Below the pieces are notes generated by a model. The model did no database searches and was not told where the DNA came from. It saw nothing but the letters and a program-made list of their open reading frames with translations. From NCBI GenBank assembly GCA_030737835.1, contig CM060853.1, positions 21,076,895 to 21,140,894 on the forward strand: a stretch of 64,000 nt of DNA. Direction: 5' to 3'. The position numbers and the translations under genes were made by a program. Of this stretch, positions 52,235-64,000 are shown piece after piece (within the stretch, counting starts at the first letter, position 1; each line of letters starts with the position of its first letter). Source of the stretch: Acorus gramineus (Eukaryota; Streptophyta; Magnoliopsida; Acorales; Acoraceae).

Positions 52235-55200
52235 ATGGCGAAAGCGATGGTGGCGGCGCCGACGATGTTGTCGCGACCGGTGACGTTCGTGACGGGGAAC
52301 CCAAAGAAACTGGAAGAAGTACGAGCCATCCTTGGTGACTCCATCCCCCTCCAATCCCTCAAGCTCGACCGTACATCTCTCACTTCACTTGAGTTCTTCC
52401 TTCATTTCTTCTTTTTTTTTCACTTTTTTGTTCTTTTGAATTCCACTTGTATCCATAGTTTCATTGATTCTGTCTCTTATTTTGATTAGATTTTGCCTCT
52501 AAATACTGGAAAATCAGTGCTTGTGGGTTTTGGTGGATTTGATGCTCGGTTACATTAGGTTTTTGACATGTTTTAATCTGTCTCTTGTTCTGTCTTTCAG
52601 TCTCTAGCAAATTAGAATGAACATGAGGAATAGTTGAATGGGCTTTTTAAGAGGAGTATAAATGAAGGGGGGGTGGGGGGGACTGGAAGAAAGAACGGTG
52701 AGAATTATGATTATGTGGGAACCCAGTTTTGATATATTATGTGAGAAGGAGGAATCCAGAAATTTCACATTGGGCATTCAAGAATAGTCACAGGAATGAA
52801 GGACTCCAAATGTCAGTTACCTAAGTAATCTGACGAATGAGAAGAGTTACTAAACTAGCTCTCTGTCTATGTTAAAAGAGGCTATATTTGATAAAAACTA
52901 GCTTTTCTATTTTATTTACCACTTTTGATTGTCAACTATTTCAATTTTTTCAGCTCATGAAGGAGAAACTTGTTTAAGTGTCAAAATAATTGGTATATGT
53001 ATCCTTCTTGACCCAAGGGGTCCTGGGTTCGAGTCTCTTCTGTTGATAGGCAAGTAGTTAGATTTGAAACTCAAGACGTCATTGTTAATGTTGTAACCAT
53101 TTCCAATTAGAGATTAATATTATGGGGAGGAGTGCGAGATAACATGTATCGGATCAAAATGGTGTGGTGCCTGTACTTGGTGATAGAGGATGTATGATAC
53201 ATCAGATTGGTGGGCCAGTAGTCTTTTTTTTTTTTTTTTGTGTAAAATTTTGGGTTTTATCTTTGGATTGACACATTGTGCTATATGCTTGCACGATGGT
53301 GCTTGGAACATGTTTCGACCTGGATGGTCTCTCTATTGCAAATTCCATAGAAGTATAATACTCCGCATATTGGTTTTAAGCCGTGGCTTGCATGATAGTC
53401 CTTAGAGATTGCCTCAACCTACCTAATGCAACCTCATGATGATTTTTTTTCATCAACATTTGTAATTTTCTTCCATTGATATCTTTTATAACTTAGCTTT
53501 TATTGATTTGTTTATAAGTTGGAATTTCTTTTGAGAGAATGTGGCATATTTTGATTTTTTTTTTTACAACTGGGAGAAATATGATCCTAAATATTTATTA
53601 TGATTTTATTTTTCTCTTTTTATTTAGATAAATCATCACAATGAAAAATTCAGGTAAATTGCTAGCTGAAAGAACTGTACTGTGCATGCAACCAGATTAG
53701 CTTAAAAAAAAAAAGAATATCATATTTTGTGCAAAATGTCCTTGAATGGCATCATCAACTTCACCAGTGGGGTGTTGTTCCATCTGGAGTCTTGGAAACT
53801 TCTATTAAAGTTGTTTTCATATTAGAATTTATGATCCATTCTCATATACGGGTGACCGAATCTTTATGCTGTGTGCAACTGTTTTTAGTGCCTGAGCTGC
53901 AGGGGGAGCCTGAAGAGATATCAAAAGACAAGGCTCGTATGGCTGCAAAGGAGGTACCACTTTGGTCACACATTAGTTGGTTATACTCATCTTTTTGTGC
54001 ATTTTATCTTCTTATGAGTCTTTGTATGTGATCTTTGCTAATTTATTTACTGGAAGGTAAATGGACCAGTGCTTGTTGAGGACACGTGCCTTTGTTTCAA
54101 TGCACTTAATGGCCTTCCAGGTATTCATCTTATCATTGATTTTCTTATTTTTACTCTAATATTCAATGATTACCTGATCTAGATTTTTGTCTACATGAAT
54201 TCAGGACCTTATATGTAAGTGCTCCAAACTTTTTCTATATTACTAAGGTAATGGTTCACTATGTAGTTTTACAACTTTATCTTGATTAATGATACTTTGA
54301 TCCAGTAATCTTCTCTTTCCTCATTTTTTTTCTTTTGGCAATTTCAGATGCTCGCGCATTTGCATTATAATAACTCTGTCATTTATACGCTCTGATGGTC
54401 ATGATTTTTCTGGGAAATCGTGCTAAGCAGCAAGTGGTTTCTCCAGAAGACTGGTCATGAAGGTTGGATTGCCTTTTTATTTCCTCCCTCCATCTATTTC
54501 ATGGTATTCATCTGGTGTTATCTTATGTTCTTCCAAATGGCTGCTTGCAGGTCTAAATAATATATTGAAGGCTTATGAAGATAAGTCAGCTTATGCCTTG
54601 TGCGTCTTTTCTCTTGCCCTTGGAACAACTGTGGAACCAATATCATTTGTTGGAAAAACTCTGGTATTTCCCATGTTCTAACAACTCATCATCCTCAGAC
54701 ATATGCTTTTTTATGTTTCTGTTATTTATGAAATCTGGATAAACGTAAAAGCACAATGACTTACAAGAAAAGTAATAAGAATTATTTTTGAGGCCTGTTG
54801 AAAATAATAATTATATTTTGACAAGACCACTTGATATAACATACTAACATTTTCACTGCTGCAACTTGTACCAGAGGAATTTTTTTTTATAGAAGGATCA
54901 ATAAATGGAAGTTGAAGTAATGGAAGCTAGTTGGAAGGATGAATTTACCGTGCTAATGCTTTCCATTTGTAGTGAAACTATAACATTTGGGTCTCTAAAA
55001 CTTCCGTTTTCTTGAAATGAAAATTTCTCTGCTTCTTTTCGTCCCTACGGAGTAATCTCTATATCCAATAATTGAGTTTACTAAGCATTAAGCTCCTCAG
55101 TAGGATCATCCAGTGGTGAATTGATTGAGGCAGTGATGCAAAATGATGCAGGTCAATAAGGTTACAGAAAATAGGAGTTGCAAGTACTGGAAGTATCTTG

Positions 55201-55876
55201 GTTTGAACGGAGTACATTCAACTCTATTTCTTCCAATCATTATGAAGGGAATCATTGCAATTTTATTTTATTTTTTCTAACAAGAGCTTAGTAAGGCACT
55301 TTCTATGTAGAATATCTAGGATTGGGACAAGAGAATAATGTAACAACAAATGGCTGCTATAACGTTTCTTTTAATGTGGGACTCTTATGGTCAAATATTA
55401 TAGTTTTTTAGAATCATATAGACAGTAGGGATAATAATCGTGGTAATTAGATAGATAGGAAGTGTGGATGTATACTGGATGAGTATATTATTGTCTGATA
55501 TAGAAGCTTTAAGTACGTGTACCAATAATACATTTTCTGAGATCCAGAGACTGGTGCTAAGGGACTTATGTTGCCATTTCTTTTAGGGGAAGATAGTCCC
55601 TGCAAGAGGACCTCCTGATTTTGGATGGGATCCCATCTTCCAACCAGATGGATATGAACAGACGTAAGCGCCTCAGTTTATTTTCTTGCTTCTGTAGTTT
55701 TTTTACCCGATCAACCATACACTGACCAAAATAAATCTGCATGGCTATCTGTCAGTTACGCAGAGATGCCAAAGGAAGAGAAGAACAAGATATCCCACAG
55801 GTTCAAGGCCCTTGATAAGGTGAAAGCATACTTCTCTGCAGGTGATACTGCACTGACCACAGATGTGTCAAAATGA
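52235..55876 (+). CDS. Inosine triphosphate pyrophosphatase (ITPase, HAM1 family)
   Basis: Hydrolyses ITP, dITP and XTP to monophosphates, keeping deaminated purines out of nucleic acids; probably cytosolic. Eight exons: 52235-52370, 53889-53953, 54057-54120, 54205-54214, 54431-54462, 54551-54663, 55587-55663 and 55756-55876. The joined frame is open for 205 residues, the usual length. Motifs in order: [14 protein letters not shown] (substrate and metal site), [32 protein letters not shown] (catalytic acid region), [11 protein letters not shown], and [10 protein letters not shown] near the C-terminus. Exon 4 is a 10-bp micro-exon, needed to encode the PY of the conserved GPYIKWFL. A second in-frame ATG four codons downstream is an alternative start. 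Intron 1 is 1.5 kb. Divergent neighbour: CYP97A. Confidence 0.95.
54205..54214 (+). other. 10-bp micro-exon of ITPase
   Basis: GACCTTATAT is bounded by TTCAG upstream and GTAAGT downstream. It supplies the two bases completing Gly plus Pro-Tyr and two bases of Ile in GLPGPYIKW; skipping it breaks the frame. The surrounding introns are 84 and 216 bp. Confidence 0.85.
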
Positions 55877-58223
55877 AAGGTAAAGCTCACCAGATCTGGA
55901 AGAATCTCCAATGTTACATACAACCCACTGCAGAATATCTGGGAAGTTTCATGTTATGGTGGTGTTGATACAGGAGGCAGTTAGCAGTTTATTTTTACCA
56001 TTTTTGTGGGTCATCCACATGATCACTTGCTCTGATAGTTTCAGCCATTTTATGGACTTAGCAGGTGCCATGCATGGCTTCAGACTAAATCTTTGTTTTG
56101 ACCATGAGGTTGACAAGGAAAGAAGATAATTTTAGCCTAGTTGGTTATTTGAAGAGACCTGACACTGCATCAGCGATTTTGTACTTATTGTAGCGTGTTA
56201 TAGCCTAAGAACAAATCTTCCAAGTGTAGCTACAATGTCGGATGAGGATTATCTTCTTCAATTGAATGTCTCCCTGGATTTTCATTTTGTATGGTTGAGT
56301 CATCCGTTCAACAATAATGATGTCAGAAAAAAAAAGAGGACTATGATTGAGTTACCAACCAATGCAGTAAGACATAAGAGTACCAATGTAAGCCAAAAGA
56401 TATAGGATACCAATAAAGTCAAAAGGTGTTGGTATATCTTCTTTTTCAACCTTAATTTTTTTTAAAAATAATATATTTCATGTGATATATGTTTTTATAA
56501 AATTAAAACATATAATCTAATGAATTTCATAAACGTATTTATAGAAAATGTGAAAAAATTTATCAAAGTATATATTTTATTAATGTGTGTATATGTTTTT
56601 AGTGATTTTTAATCAACGCATATGAGATTGGAATTGAGACTAAAAAATGAACTGTGTGGAACAATACTCCAGTAAAAAACATTGCCGGTCTTTCTTTTTT
56701 TTAGGGACACAATTGATGGGCCAAGCCCACAACAAAAATGCTTCATGCTGTATTTGTATTTCTCGTCAGTTGTCTGACTCTAATTTATTGAAATATATAT
56801 TTTATAAATTATAATACATATCTATAAACTAAGATAAATTGAATGCATATTTTTAAAAATCTTTTATAATAAAATATATACTAATATAACAGAATATATA
56901 CCATACTGGATGATTTTATATAGTGTATTATTAATCTGCCAATTGAATTGGATTGTAAAATGAATTAAGTGTATCGGGCAAAAAAAAAAAACTGCAAAAA
57001 CACTCAAATTGGACTATGGAGAACGATACTTAAATAACCTGTCCATTATTTTTATGAATGTAACCCAAAGTATCCAATCAATTATATTTAACCAAATCCC
57101 TTTTAAACAACTGGCTTGCCAAAATTCCTTTCAAATATGAATCATCATTGCCAATTTTATAATCATATAACAATGATAGAATGTTCGGTGTAATCAAGGA
57201 CAAAGTCCTAGGTGCAATATTGCTCCGGGTGATTGTTTTTTTTAACAGTTATGTTGTGCTACGTAACGATAATACTGATTTCTAGCAGTAATGATATATA
57301 ATAATATTGCATAATTACATTCCAAAAGTGATTTAGAGGAATCATGATTGAGGAATAGTTCTTGGTGTAAATTATTGATTTTGTTTGCTTTGTTTTCTTG
57401 GTAGACTCATTCTCTACATTTCCTTGCTTTGGGTATGTTCGCTTTGGTTTTGAAATAAAATTAGGACGCGTGCTTACCATTTAGTAAAAAAAAAAAAAAA
57501 TGTATCCAAAAAAATAAAAAATGGTTGGATACAAATATTCAAGTTTAAGGATAACAATGTATCCATTACAAAAAAAAATAAATAAATAACTAAATAAATA
57601 ATGAATATTACATATATTGTAAAATTGTATATTTATATTAAACTCAATTATCCATAACAATGATCATTAATCTCAAAAATTTTCTTCCACATTGATTGTC
57701 CAAATTGATCCTCATATATAAACAAGTCAATAATCTTAATGAAAATCCATATCGATTCCCTTCAAATCTCAAAAGATCTGAATTCACGTAACAATATAGG
57801 TGTTCGATCAGTTGTCGAACCCTACACCTAAGAAGAATCAACGTGATTCATGACCATTTTTTGAGTAATTAAATCATATCCCAAAATGATATGTTAACGC
57901 TCGTGTTCTTTTTATAAAAGAAGGCAGATATTACTACCGTGTTGGATTCCTCTTTTACATTAATGTCACAACACTCAGGCATACCTTCATTCACAAAAGA
58001 AAACCAAATAAAATAAAAAGGCTTTCTATCATGTTCTGACACTGCAAAAAAAAAAGAGAAAAAAAAAAATAGAAGAGAAAATAAAGCAAACTCTCTCTCT
58101 CTCTCTCACACACACACCCCGCTCATTCACCCAAGCATTTTTCACACGTGACTCCACTTCCACTCTCATGCATGCAAACCACAGATGAAAAAAAAAAAAA
58201 AAAAAAGGAAAACACGTGACCTA
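55877..58223. other. Convergent spacer between ITPase and LEAFY
   Basis: The first 400 bases are probably ITPase 3' UTR. The middle is AT-rich and empty. At 58091-58117 a (CT)n(CA)n microsatellite lies 100 bp past the LEAFY stop codon, followed by an A-run (58187-58206). No gene is seen. Confidence 0.55.
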
Positions 58224-61065
58224 CTAATAATTAGGTTGCCCGGCATTAGGACCTCCACCGCCGCCAGAGGAAGAGCAGTTGCGTTGAGCGTGGCAGAGCT
58301 GGCGGAGGCGGGTGGGGACGTACCAGATGGAGAGCCTCGGGTGAGCGTTGAAGAGTGCGTCGATGTCGTATCCATGCCTGGCCGACATGGCAACCAAAGG
58401 CGCGTAGCATGCCTGCCTCCACGCGCCGACGTTCTCCCCTCTCTCCTTGTACCTCCTCCGCAGCTCGTCCGAGGCCGCCTCGTCTAAGCAGTGCAACGCG
58501 TAGCAGTGCACGTAGTGCCTCATCTTCGGCTTGTTTATGTACCCTGCCCCCGCCCTCTGCGCGAACCTAAACACCTGGTTCGTCACCTTTAAACAACCAA
58601 TTTAAAACAATTTATCAGAGTTTACGTGTTTGAATCATTCAATCAATGACTAAAGATCTCACCTTGTTAAGTTTTACGATTGTAAATGACTAGTGGCATT
58701 GAAGATAATAGAAAACAAGAGAGACTAGATAATGGCTCGTGATTGGCCCCTAACGAGAGAGACTGAAGACAAAATTTGTATCAATTTCATGTGTTAATAA
58801 GAGCATGAAGAATGACAACACCAAAAGAGACACCAAACGAGATAAATTAAAACTCATACAAAAGAGTGGATTTTCTATGATTAAACACTAATCGGAACCA
58901 TCACCTTTTTGAAAATTCAGACCGTTTTTAATTTTAAAAACATTGTTTTAAAAACTTTTGCAACGTTTGTAAATTTATCAAAGAAAACCGCAAAAATGCC
59001 AAATCTATGGCGATTTTGAAAAATAGTTTGAATCTCCATTTGGCATTTTCAAGGATCCAAACGGGCCCTTAAAACTTGGTGGATTCACATGTACATCATC
59101 GAATATAACAGGAACACACATGATCAATGTCCATCATATATAATTCTCTTATTCTCGTCTTCATTTAATCCAAACCTTCATTCATATCCATGTTTACTAA
59201 CAAGACACAAAATCTCATCAAAGAAACAAACGTGGGGGCATAATCACAACACGCATGCATGGTTAACGAAACAAAACAAAACAAAATAAAAAATCGAAGT
59301 CACTTGTCAACATAAATCGAAAAAAATACCTTTGTGGGGCACTTCTCTCCACGATCTTTCGCGATGTTCTGGACCTGGATCAAGAACTCCCGGCACTGGT
59401 CGTAGAGATGGAAGAGGTAATCCAAACCGTTCTTCTTTCCCCTGGCCACCTCCCCGGGCTCCGTCACGATGAAAGGGTGCTCCCTCTGCCTCTCCACGGC
59501 CGCCCCACCGTCCTCCGTGTCGTCGTTATCATCGTCGTCATCGTCTTCATCTTCCAATCCTTTCTTCCTCCGCCGCCTCTGCTGCTGCTTCTGCTTCTTG
59601 CTGTTCTGTCCCACCACCGCCTCCCAAGTCGGTCCTCCCCCAACGCCACCTCCGCCGCCGCTTGCCGCCGCCTCTGGCTCTTGTTGCACCCCCTCCTCCG
59701 ACAGCCCTAGACATTCTTATGTGTTGTCTTATTAGCAAGTTATAATAAATTAATAATAACCCATGAAGGATAGTGCATTTTCTGTTATATATGCCAATTG
59801 GTCGGTGTGCAATATATATGTTTGACTTTGAATGAGGATCCATGTCTGGCGTTACAATGGAAACGGAAATTTTGGTCAAACATCCGACCAGATACATGCA
59901 TGCTCGGATGGTCAGAAACTTTTCATTCATGTATCGTGATTCACGAGCGCAAACAAATTTTTTATTTTATTTTATTTTTAGTACGACTAAACCCATCATT
60001 TTATATTGTAAGACGATGATTGGTCAAAATCGACCTTCATTGGATAACGTAAAACCCATTATATCGATCAATCAAACATTTTATAATCATCAAAAACAAA
60101 ATAAAAAAATTGTTGGACTAGCTAGGTCTCTAGGTTTCTCTTGTCAGATCTTAGAATTTAATCGACAATCTGAACTCTGAAAACTTAAAACCTTTCAAAA
60201 AGATCTAAAAGACTGAACACCACAAAATCTATCACAAAATCAAACAGTTTTAAAAAAATTTAACAATATATTTTCAAACGTCTGTATACACAATGAATTA
60301 AATTGTTCCAAGTCTCAATGAGTAAATGCACATTAAATTTATCACAAAAATCATCTTAATGTTTAAATACTTTATTTCTTTGATGGATTAACTAAAATTT
60401 TTTTTAAAAAAATGTTATACTCCATACTTTTTAAAGTCTAAAACACATACCAGTTATTTTTATTTTATGGAAATAGAGAACATTAAATATATATATTTTA
60501 ATAAAAAATATATATCACTTTATTTTAATTTAAATAAATAATTTTTAATAATTTTTAAAAAAATTAACAAAAAGTTAGTCAAACCTTCTTGGGAGAGTGC
60601 GTCGAGAGGGTCGTTGGGAAGGAAAAGGTGGTGGTGCCGCCGCCTCGCCTCGGCCGCGAGACGGCGGCGCTCAGAGCGAACGGCGGTTTTAATACCGTAC
60701 CTCTCCCCGACGAGAAGCTCCCACCGGAAGATCTGCGACATGGTCGACATCATCTCGTCGAGCTCCTCGTCTCTCATGCCCACAAGTGTACTCGCCGTGA
60801 AACCCAGCTCCGCCAACTTCGCCACCGTCATGTACCTCACGCCGTACCCGTCGAACATCTCCCCAAGCTCACGTGGCCTTCCATAGACGTCTCCCATCAC
60901 CGCCGCCGCAGGTGGCTGTGGTGGTGGTGGTGGTGGAAGTGGTGGTGGTTGTGGAGCCGCCGAAGCCGCCGCCGCCGCAGCAACCGCGTCGATGAGGCGG
61001 CCGGGGTGCTGCTCGCCGGCGGTTCCCCGTGGGTCCCACTTGAAGATGAACGCGTCGGGATCCAT
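58224..61065 (-). CDS. LFY: LEAFY/FLORICAULA transcription factor
   Basis: Nuclear regulator of floral meristem identity that activates AP1-, AP3- and AG-class genes as a dimer. Three exons on the minus strand, 61065-60585, 59706-59330 and 58586-58224, with introns at the two positions conserved in the family; 406 residues. The N-terminal SAM-type oligomerisation domain (about 58-130) includes [19 protein letters not shown] and GFTASTL. The C-terminal helix-turn-helix DNA-binding domain (about 230-385) includes [39 protein letters not shown] and [18 protein letters not shown], with the His and Arg residues of the usual angiosperm DNA-binding type. Between and before them are low-complexity stretches: poly-Ala, poly-Pro, poly-Gly, an Arg/Lys run and a long Asp/Glu run. 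No defect is seen. Confidence 0.97.
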
Positions 61066-62049
61066 TTAACCTTCCTTTTTTTTTTTTTTTTTTTTTGTTT
61101 AAGAAAAAATACTGTTTGGATTTACATCGATCTCATGCTATTTCTTTTTAAGCGGGAACCGAACCGACCCTGTATTTTTGTATTCCGAGATTGCCCTTGC
61201 AGGGATGCATGGATTTACGAATATGTCCTGACAGGGTGAATCACTGAAACGACAAAACTTCGCACCACCAATCGTACGGCGTCGCTGGCGGGGAATCTAA
61301 ATGGAAAGACGAAAATGCCCTTTACGTTGTATGGCTTTTCGTCCGACTGTATCAGACCTTCAGTGGCATCACGTGACGCGGACCGTCCGATCAGTGAGGG
61401 CCAGTTCAAGTGGCGTGTACCGTTTTGTATGCACAATATTAAAAAACATAAAATAAAAAAATCTCTTCAATGTTGGGGGGGTTGCAGGGGGTTGTTATGG
61501 TTGTTTTGGCAGTGCTTCCCTGACCGGAAAAATGCAGACAAGGTGAAGAGTCCCTGAAAAGCTGAAGAGCCAGTGTACTTTCAAGACCACTTTGGATTTC
61601 TTCCTTGGTGTCTCTTGAGCCAATGACAAGATAACATGATTTGGGTGTATAATGAGGGTAGAGTATATCACATGGTAAATGAAATATGATCGCATATTTG
61701 AATGTTTCACAAAAAGAGACTATACGCGTATGTGTGGACCATTTCAATCATCTATTTGGTTGACACTTTTTGTATTCTGTTTTTTTTTAATGCTTGATTT
61801 ATACTTGTCAATGGCACGAGGTTCCAAGTAGAATGAGAGAGAGATCGGCTAAAGATTTCTCTCGACCGGGAAAGACAGCCAAGCCGTTGTAATTTAGAAA
61901 GTGAGACGACCCTGGTGAGATTTTTATACATGTTAAATAATTAAAACTTCTTCAAAATGTATTTTTTATTTATTGTGTCTTACTATGATGGTTCAGTATG
62001 TTTTACAAGATAGAAGACTAAGAGAGAGAGAAAGAGAGTAATTGCACGG
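61066..62049. promoter_or_regulatory. Proximal upstream region of LEAFY
   Basis: Read from the minus strand this is the 5' region of LEAFY. A T-run (forward 61078-61098) lies almost against the start codon. About 61140-61430 is richer in GC than the flanks and contains a G-box. GA-repeat patches near 61828-61838 and 62020-62037 could bind GAGA-binding plant factors. No TATA box was assigned. Confidence 0.45.
61370..61375. promoter_or_regulatory. G-box upstream of LEAFY
   Basis: CACGTG in GCATCACGTGACGCG, about 305 bp upstream of the LEAFY start codon, inside the GC-richer block. G-boxes bind bHLH and bZIP factors; functional use here is not shown. Confidence 0.4.
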
Positions 62050-62440
62050 TATTTTTTTTTTTTTTGGTTGAAAAAAGATAGATATTTGCTATCTGATTTC
62101 ATTTCTGAATTCAAATTACAAACTTCAAAAAGAGGAAGAATAAACATGTAATTTTAAAAAGAAAAACTAAAAGGAAAAAGAGTCACGCTGACTAATCCCC
62201 CCTCGGCTAAGAAGAGGTTTCTAACCCAACAAGGACACCAAGACCGCGATCATCCTGTGATGCTTAACCTCATTTCTGAAGGCTATCTCCTCCGTCTTTA
62301 CAATGTGCCGAGCCCAATCCCGTAAACAACCTCGAAACATGTCCCACATATTCTCTTGGCAGACCACGTTCCTCTAAATATGACGTCATTTCTCGTACGC
62401 CAAATTGTCCATGTCCCCGCTGGTTTCTTTGTTAACCACG
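62050..62440 (-). mobile_element. 5'-truncated LINE, antisense
   Basis: A T-run (62052-62065) marks the poly(A) tail of a minus-strand insertion. Reading leftwards from about 62412, the complement encodes IWTIWRTRNDVIFRGT, the typical C-terminal end of LINE reverse-transcriptase ORFs, then after one frameshift DWARHIVKTEEIAFRNEV and a stop. The 3' UTR matches the fragment near 22245-22330. A possible eroded duplication around ACGGT flanks it. The copy is dead. Confidence 0.75.
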
Positions 62441-62929
62441 GTGATCTTTGTTTGCTCATCAGCCTGAAACCAAGGTTTTCAGTATCGGAATCTGATGTAG
62501 GGTGACATGTCAGGAGTAAATAGCTGGGTTCCAGTTTGATATGAGATCCAAAGAAGGCTTTGATTTCCCAAAAGTCATTGAACTGTCATTTGAAAAACAT
62601 TGTTTTTACAGTTTCTTAGAAGTTAAAATTTTGTTAAAAAATGTGTGAAATACTCTTAAACGCTCACTGTCAATTTTTGTTTAGATCTGTGATAGGGAAT
62701 TTTCAGTTTTTGTACGGCAAAAAAAACTCTATCGTGAATCCAAAAGAGTTTTTAGAGACATTAGCTTACCCTTGTTTCCATTTGATAATAATAACTTTTT
62801 ATGAAACAAAATTTTCTTATAATCATGCAAATTATATTTTTATAATTACTCACTTTATTAAAAATCTAAAATGTTAGGGCATTTAAAAATAAGGATGGAT
62901 TATAATTAATGATTCTTATAAAAGTAAAA

Positions 62930-63225
62930 TTTTTTTTTTTTTTTTGAGGTGAAGTAGTTTATTTGAAAACGAAACAGCAAAAGCTGTTACAAGACGGTTT
63001 GAAATGCATGCGGAGAAAAAGACAGGAGAGCCAAACATAAAAGAAAAAAAAGAGATCAGGTAGAGGGCCAAAACTACAGGGCCTGGCCAAAGGGGAGGCT
63101 TCCCATCCGTGGATGCACGAGAGTTGCCATCATGGAGTAAAACATCAAAGTTTCTTATTAATACCTGAAAATCAGGACGACAAACACTTTCGTCCATCCA
63201 TTCCATATTTCCATGCATGCATCTA
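62930..63225 (-). mobile_element. LINE 3'-end fragment, antisense
   Basis: A T-run (62930-62945) is followed by GAGGTGAAGTAGTTTATTTG, which read on the minus strand is a classic LINE 3' end (CAAATAAACTACTTCACCTC then A-run). The region up to about 63220 appears to be its 3' UTR and last codons. No RT motif remains. Confidence 0.6.
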
Positions 63226-63842
63226 GAGAATATATTACTTGGACCGATGTGATTATTTTTTTTTTTATTTTACTCGAATGGTATCATTTTTTTTTTTTTT
63301 TATTGAAAGAACTTCAGCGATTGATTTTACAATCGAGTTGAAAAAATTACCTCTCCATCTGCTTATTCTGATCCCACCAAAAATTATTTATACAAAATCA
63401 TTTTTTATACAAGAACACAAAACCCATGCTTAATTTTGATTAGCTCGGCCCAGCCAACAAAATGGTCCGACCCTCCACCAACAACACCGATATTTTTTGT
63501 GTCCATTGACCCATTCAGCGATTACATATGTATTTATTTGGTTATATTACAAGAGTTGAGGAGTATGTCAAATGACATGTATTCCATATTTTAAGGGTGA
63601 TCGAGCACTCTCTAAGCTAACAAACTATCTGACAAGGGAGAACGTGTAATTAATTAATTAGTCCAACGAATTTGGTTTTGGCGTGTTAATATCGGACTAC
63701 GAGCCGCCAGAGAAGAAGAAGCAAGTACACTAAACGGACGGCAGTGATTTTACTACAAGACTCGTTCTATCAATCAAAGACTGCGACGTATTGAATAGTC
63801 CGAGTTCCACAAGTACAGCAAAATAAAGACGCGAAAGAAATA

Positions 63843-63878
<36 letters not shown>

Positions 63879-64000
63879 TAAATAGAGGGGAACAGTGAGT
63901 TCTCAAATCACATTGACCTTATCTTTGACCACGCAGCTTATTGAGCTGTGATGGGACCCACATCGATGTCCTTCAGATATACATCGGACGGCTGAAATGT
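63226..64000. other. Distal LEAFY upstream region and window edge
   Basis: A T-run near 63287-63301 followed by TATTGAAAGAACTTCAGCG resembles another antisense LINE tail. A (GA)n microsatellite spans about 63848-63874. No coding exon is seen before the window ends. Confidence 0.45.

Noticed and set aside
53010..53060. tRNA or SINE suggested by GGGTTCGAGTCTC
   Set aside because: There is a box-B-like word only: no cloverleaf, no clear box A and no flanking duplication.

Overview
This window is nuclear DNA from a flowering plant. The genes have many introns with GT-AG borders, the spacers are AT-rich and full of transposon debris, and several genes are plant-only types: class P alcohol dehydrogenase, CYP97-type carotene hydroxylase, LEAFY and an RGI-type receptor kinase. 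LEAFY has an ordinary angiosperm DNA-binding domain, and its middle region looks less like that of grasses. I cannot place the species. There is no bacterial, organellar or CRISPR content.

Layout. (1) About 3.8-18.4 kb holds a tandem ADH cluster on the + strand: an intact copy (5352-9658), a 5'-truncated pseudogene (about 11622-12670) and a second intact copy (15751-18314). Both intact copies keep the same ten-exon structure. Copy 1 carries a decayed, rearranged endogenous pararetrovirus in intron 3, an Arg where copy 3 has His beside a catalytic-zinc Cys, and a weakened TATA box. (2) About 18.4-23.6 kb is a transposon-rich spacer with a tRNA-derived SINE and a 1,005-bp Mutator-like element; both have target-site duplications, and the latter seems to carry a captured amino-acid-permease exon. 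(3) 23721-26977 (+) encodes a plastid-type protein with two CBS motifs. (4) 27-34.4 kb is a gene-free spacer containing degenerate retroelement-like repeats and a 951-bp foldback element with 461-bp arms. (5) 34481-38145 (-) encodes an RGI1/RGI2-like leucine-rich-repeat receptor kinase. (6) 38.3-43.8 kb contains an internally deleted Ty1-copia element (744 bp, 5-bp target-site duplication) and a small foldback MITE. (7) 43888-50419 (-) is the 15-exon gene for CYP97A/LUT5, a plastid beta-ring carotene hydroxylase. (8) 52235-55876 (+) is inosine triphosphate pyrophosphatase, with a predicted 10-bp micro-exon. (9) 58224-61065 (-) is LEAFY/FLORICAULA in three exons, followed to the window edge by its upstream region and LINE remnants.

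Apart from the ADH tandem array, the genes are unrelated housekeeping, plastid and developmental genes. CYP97A and ITPase lie head to head and share a 1.8-kb intergenic region. The most unusual structures are the ADH cluster (copy-specific promoter and active-site changes, a viral insertion, a mosaic pseudogene), the long foldback hairpin, the gene-capturing Mutator-like element and the ITPase micro-exon. I found no convincing undescribed multi-gene system.
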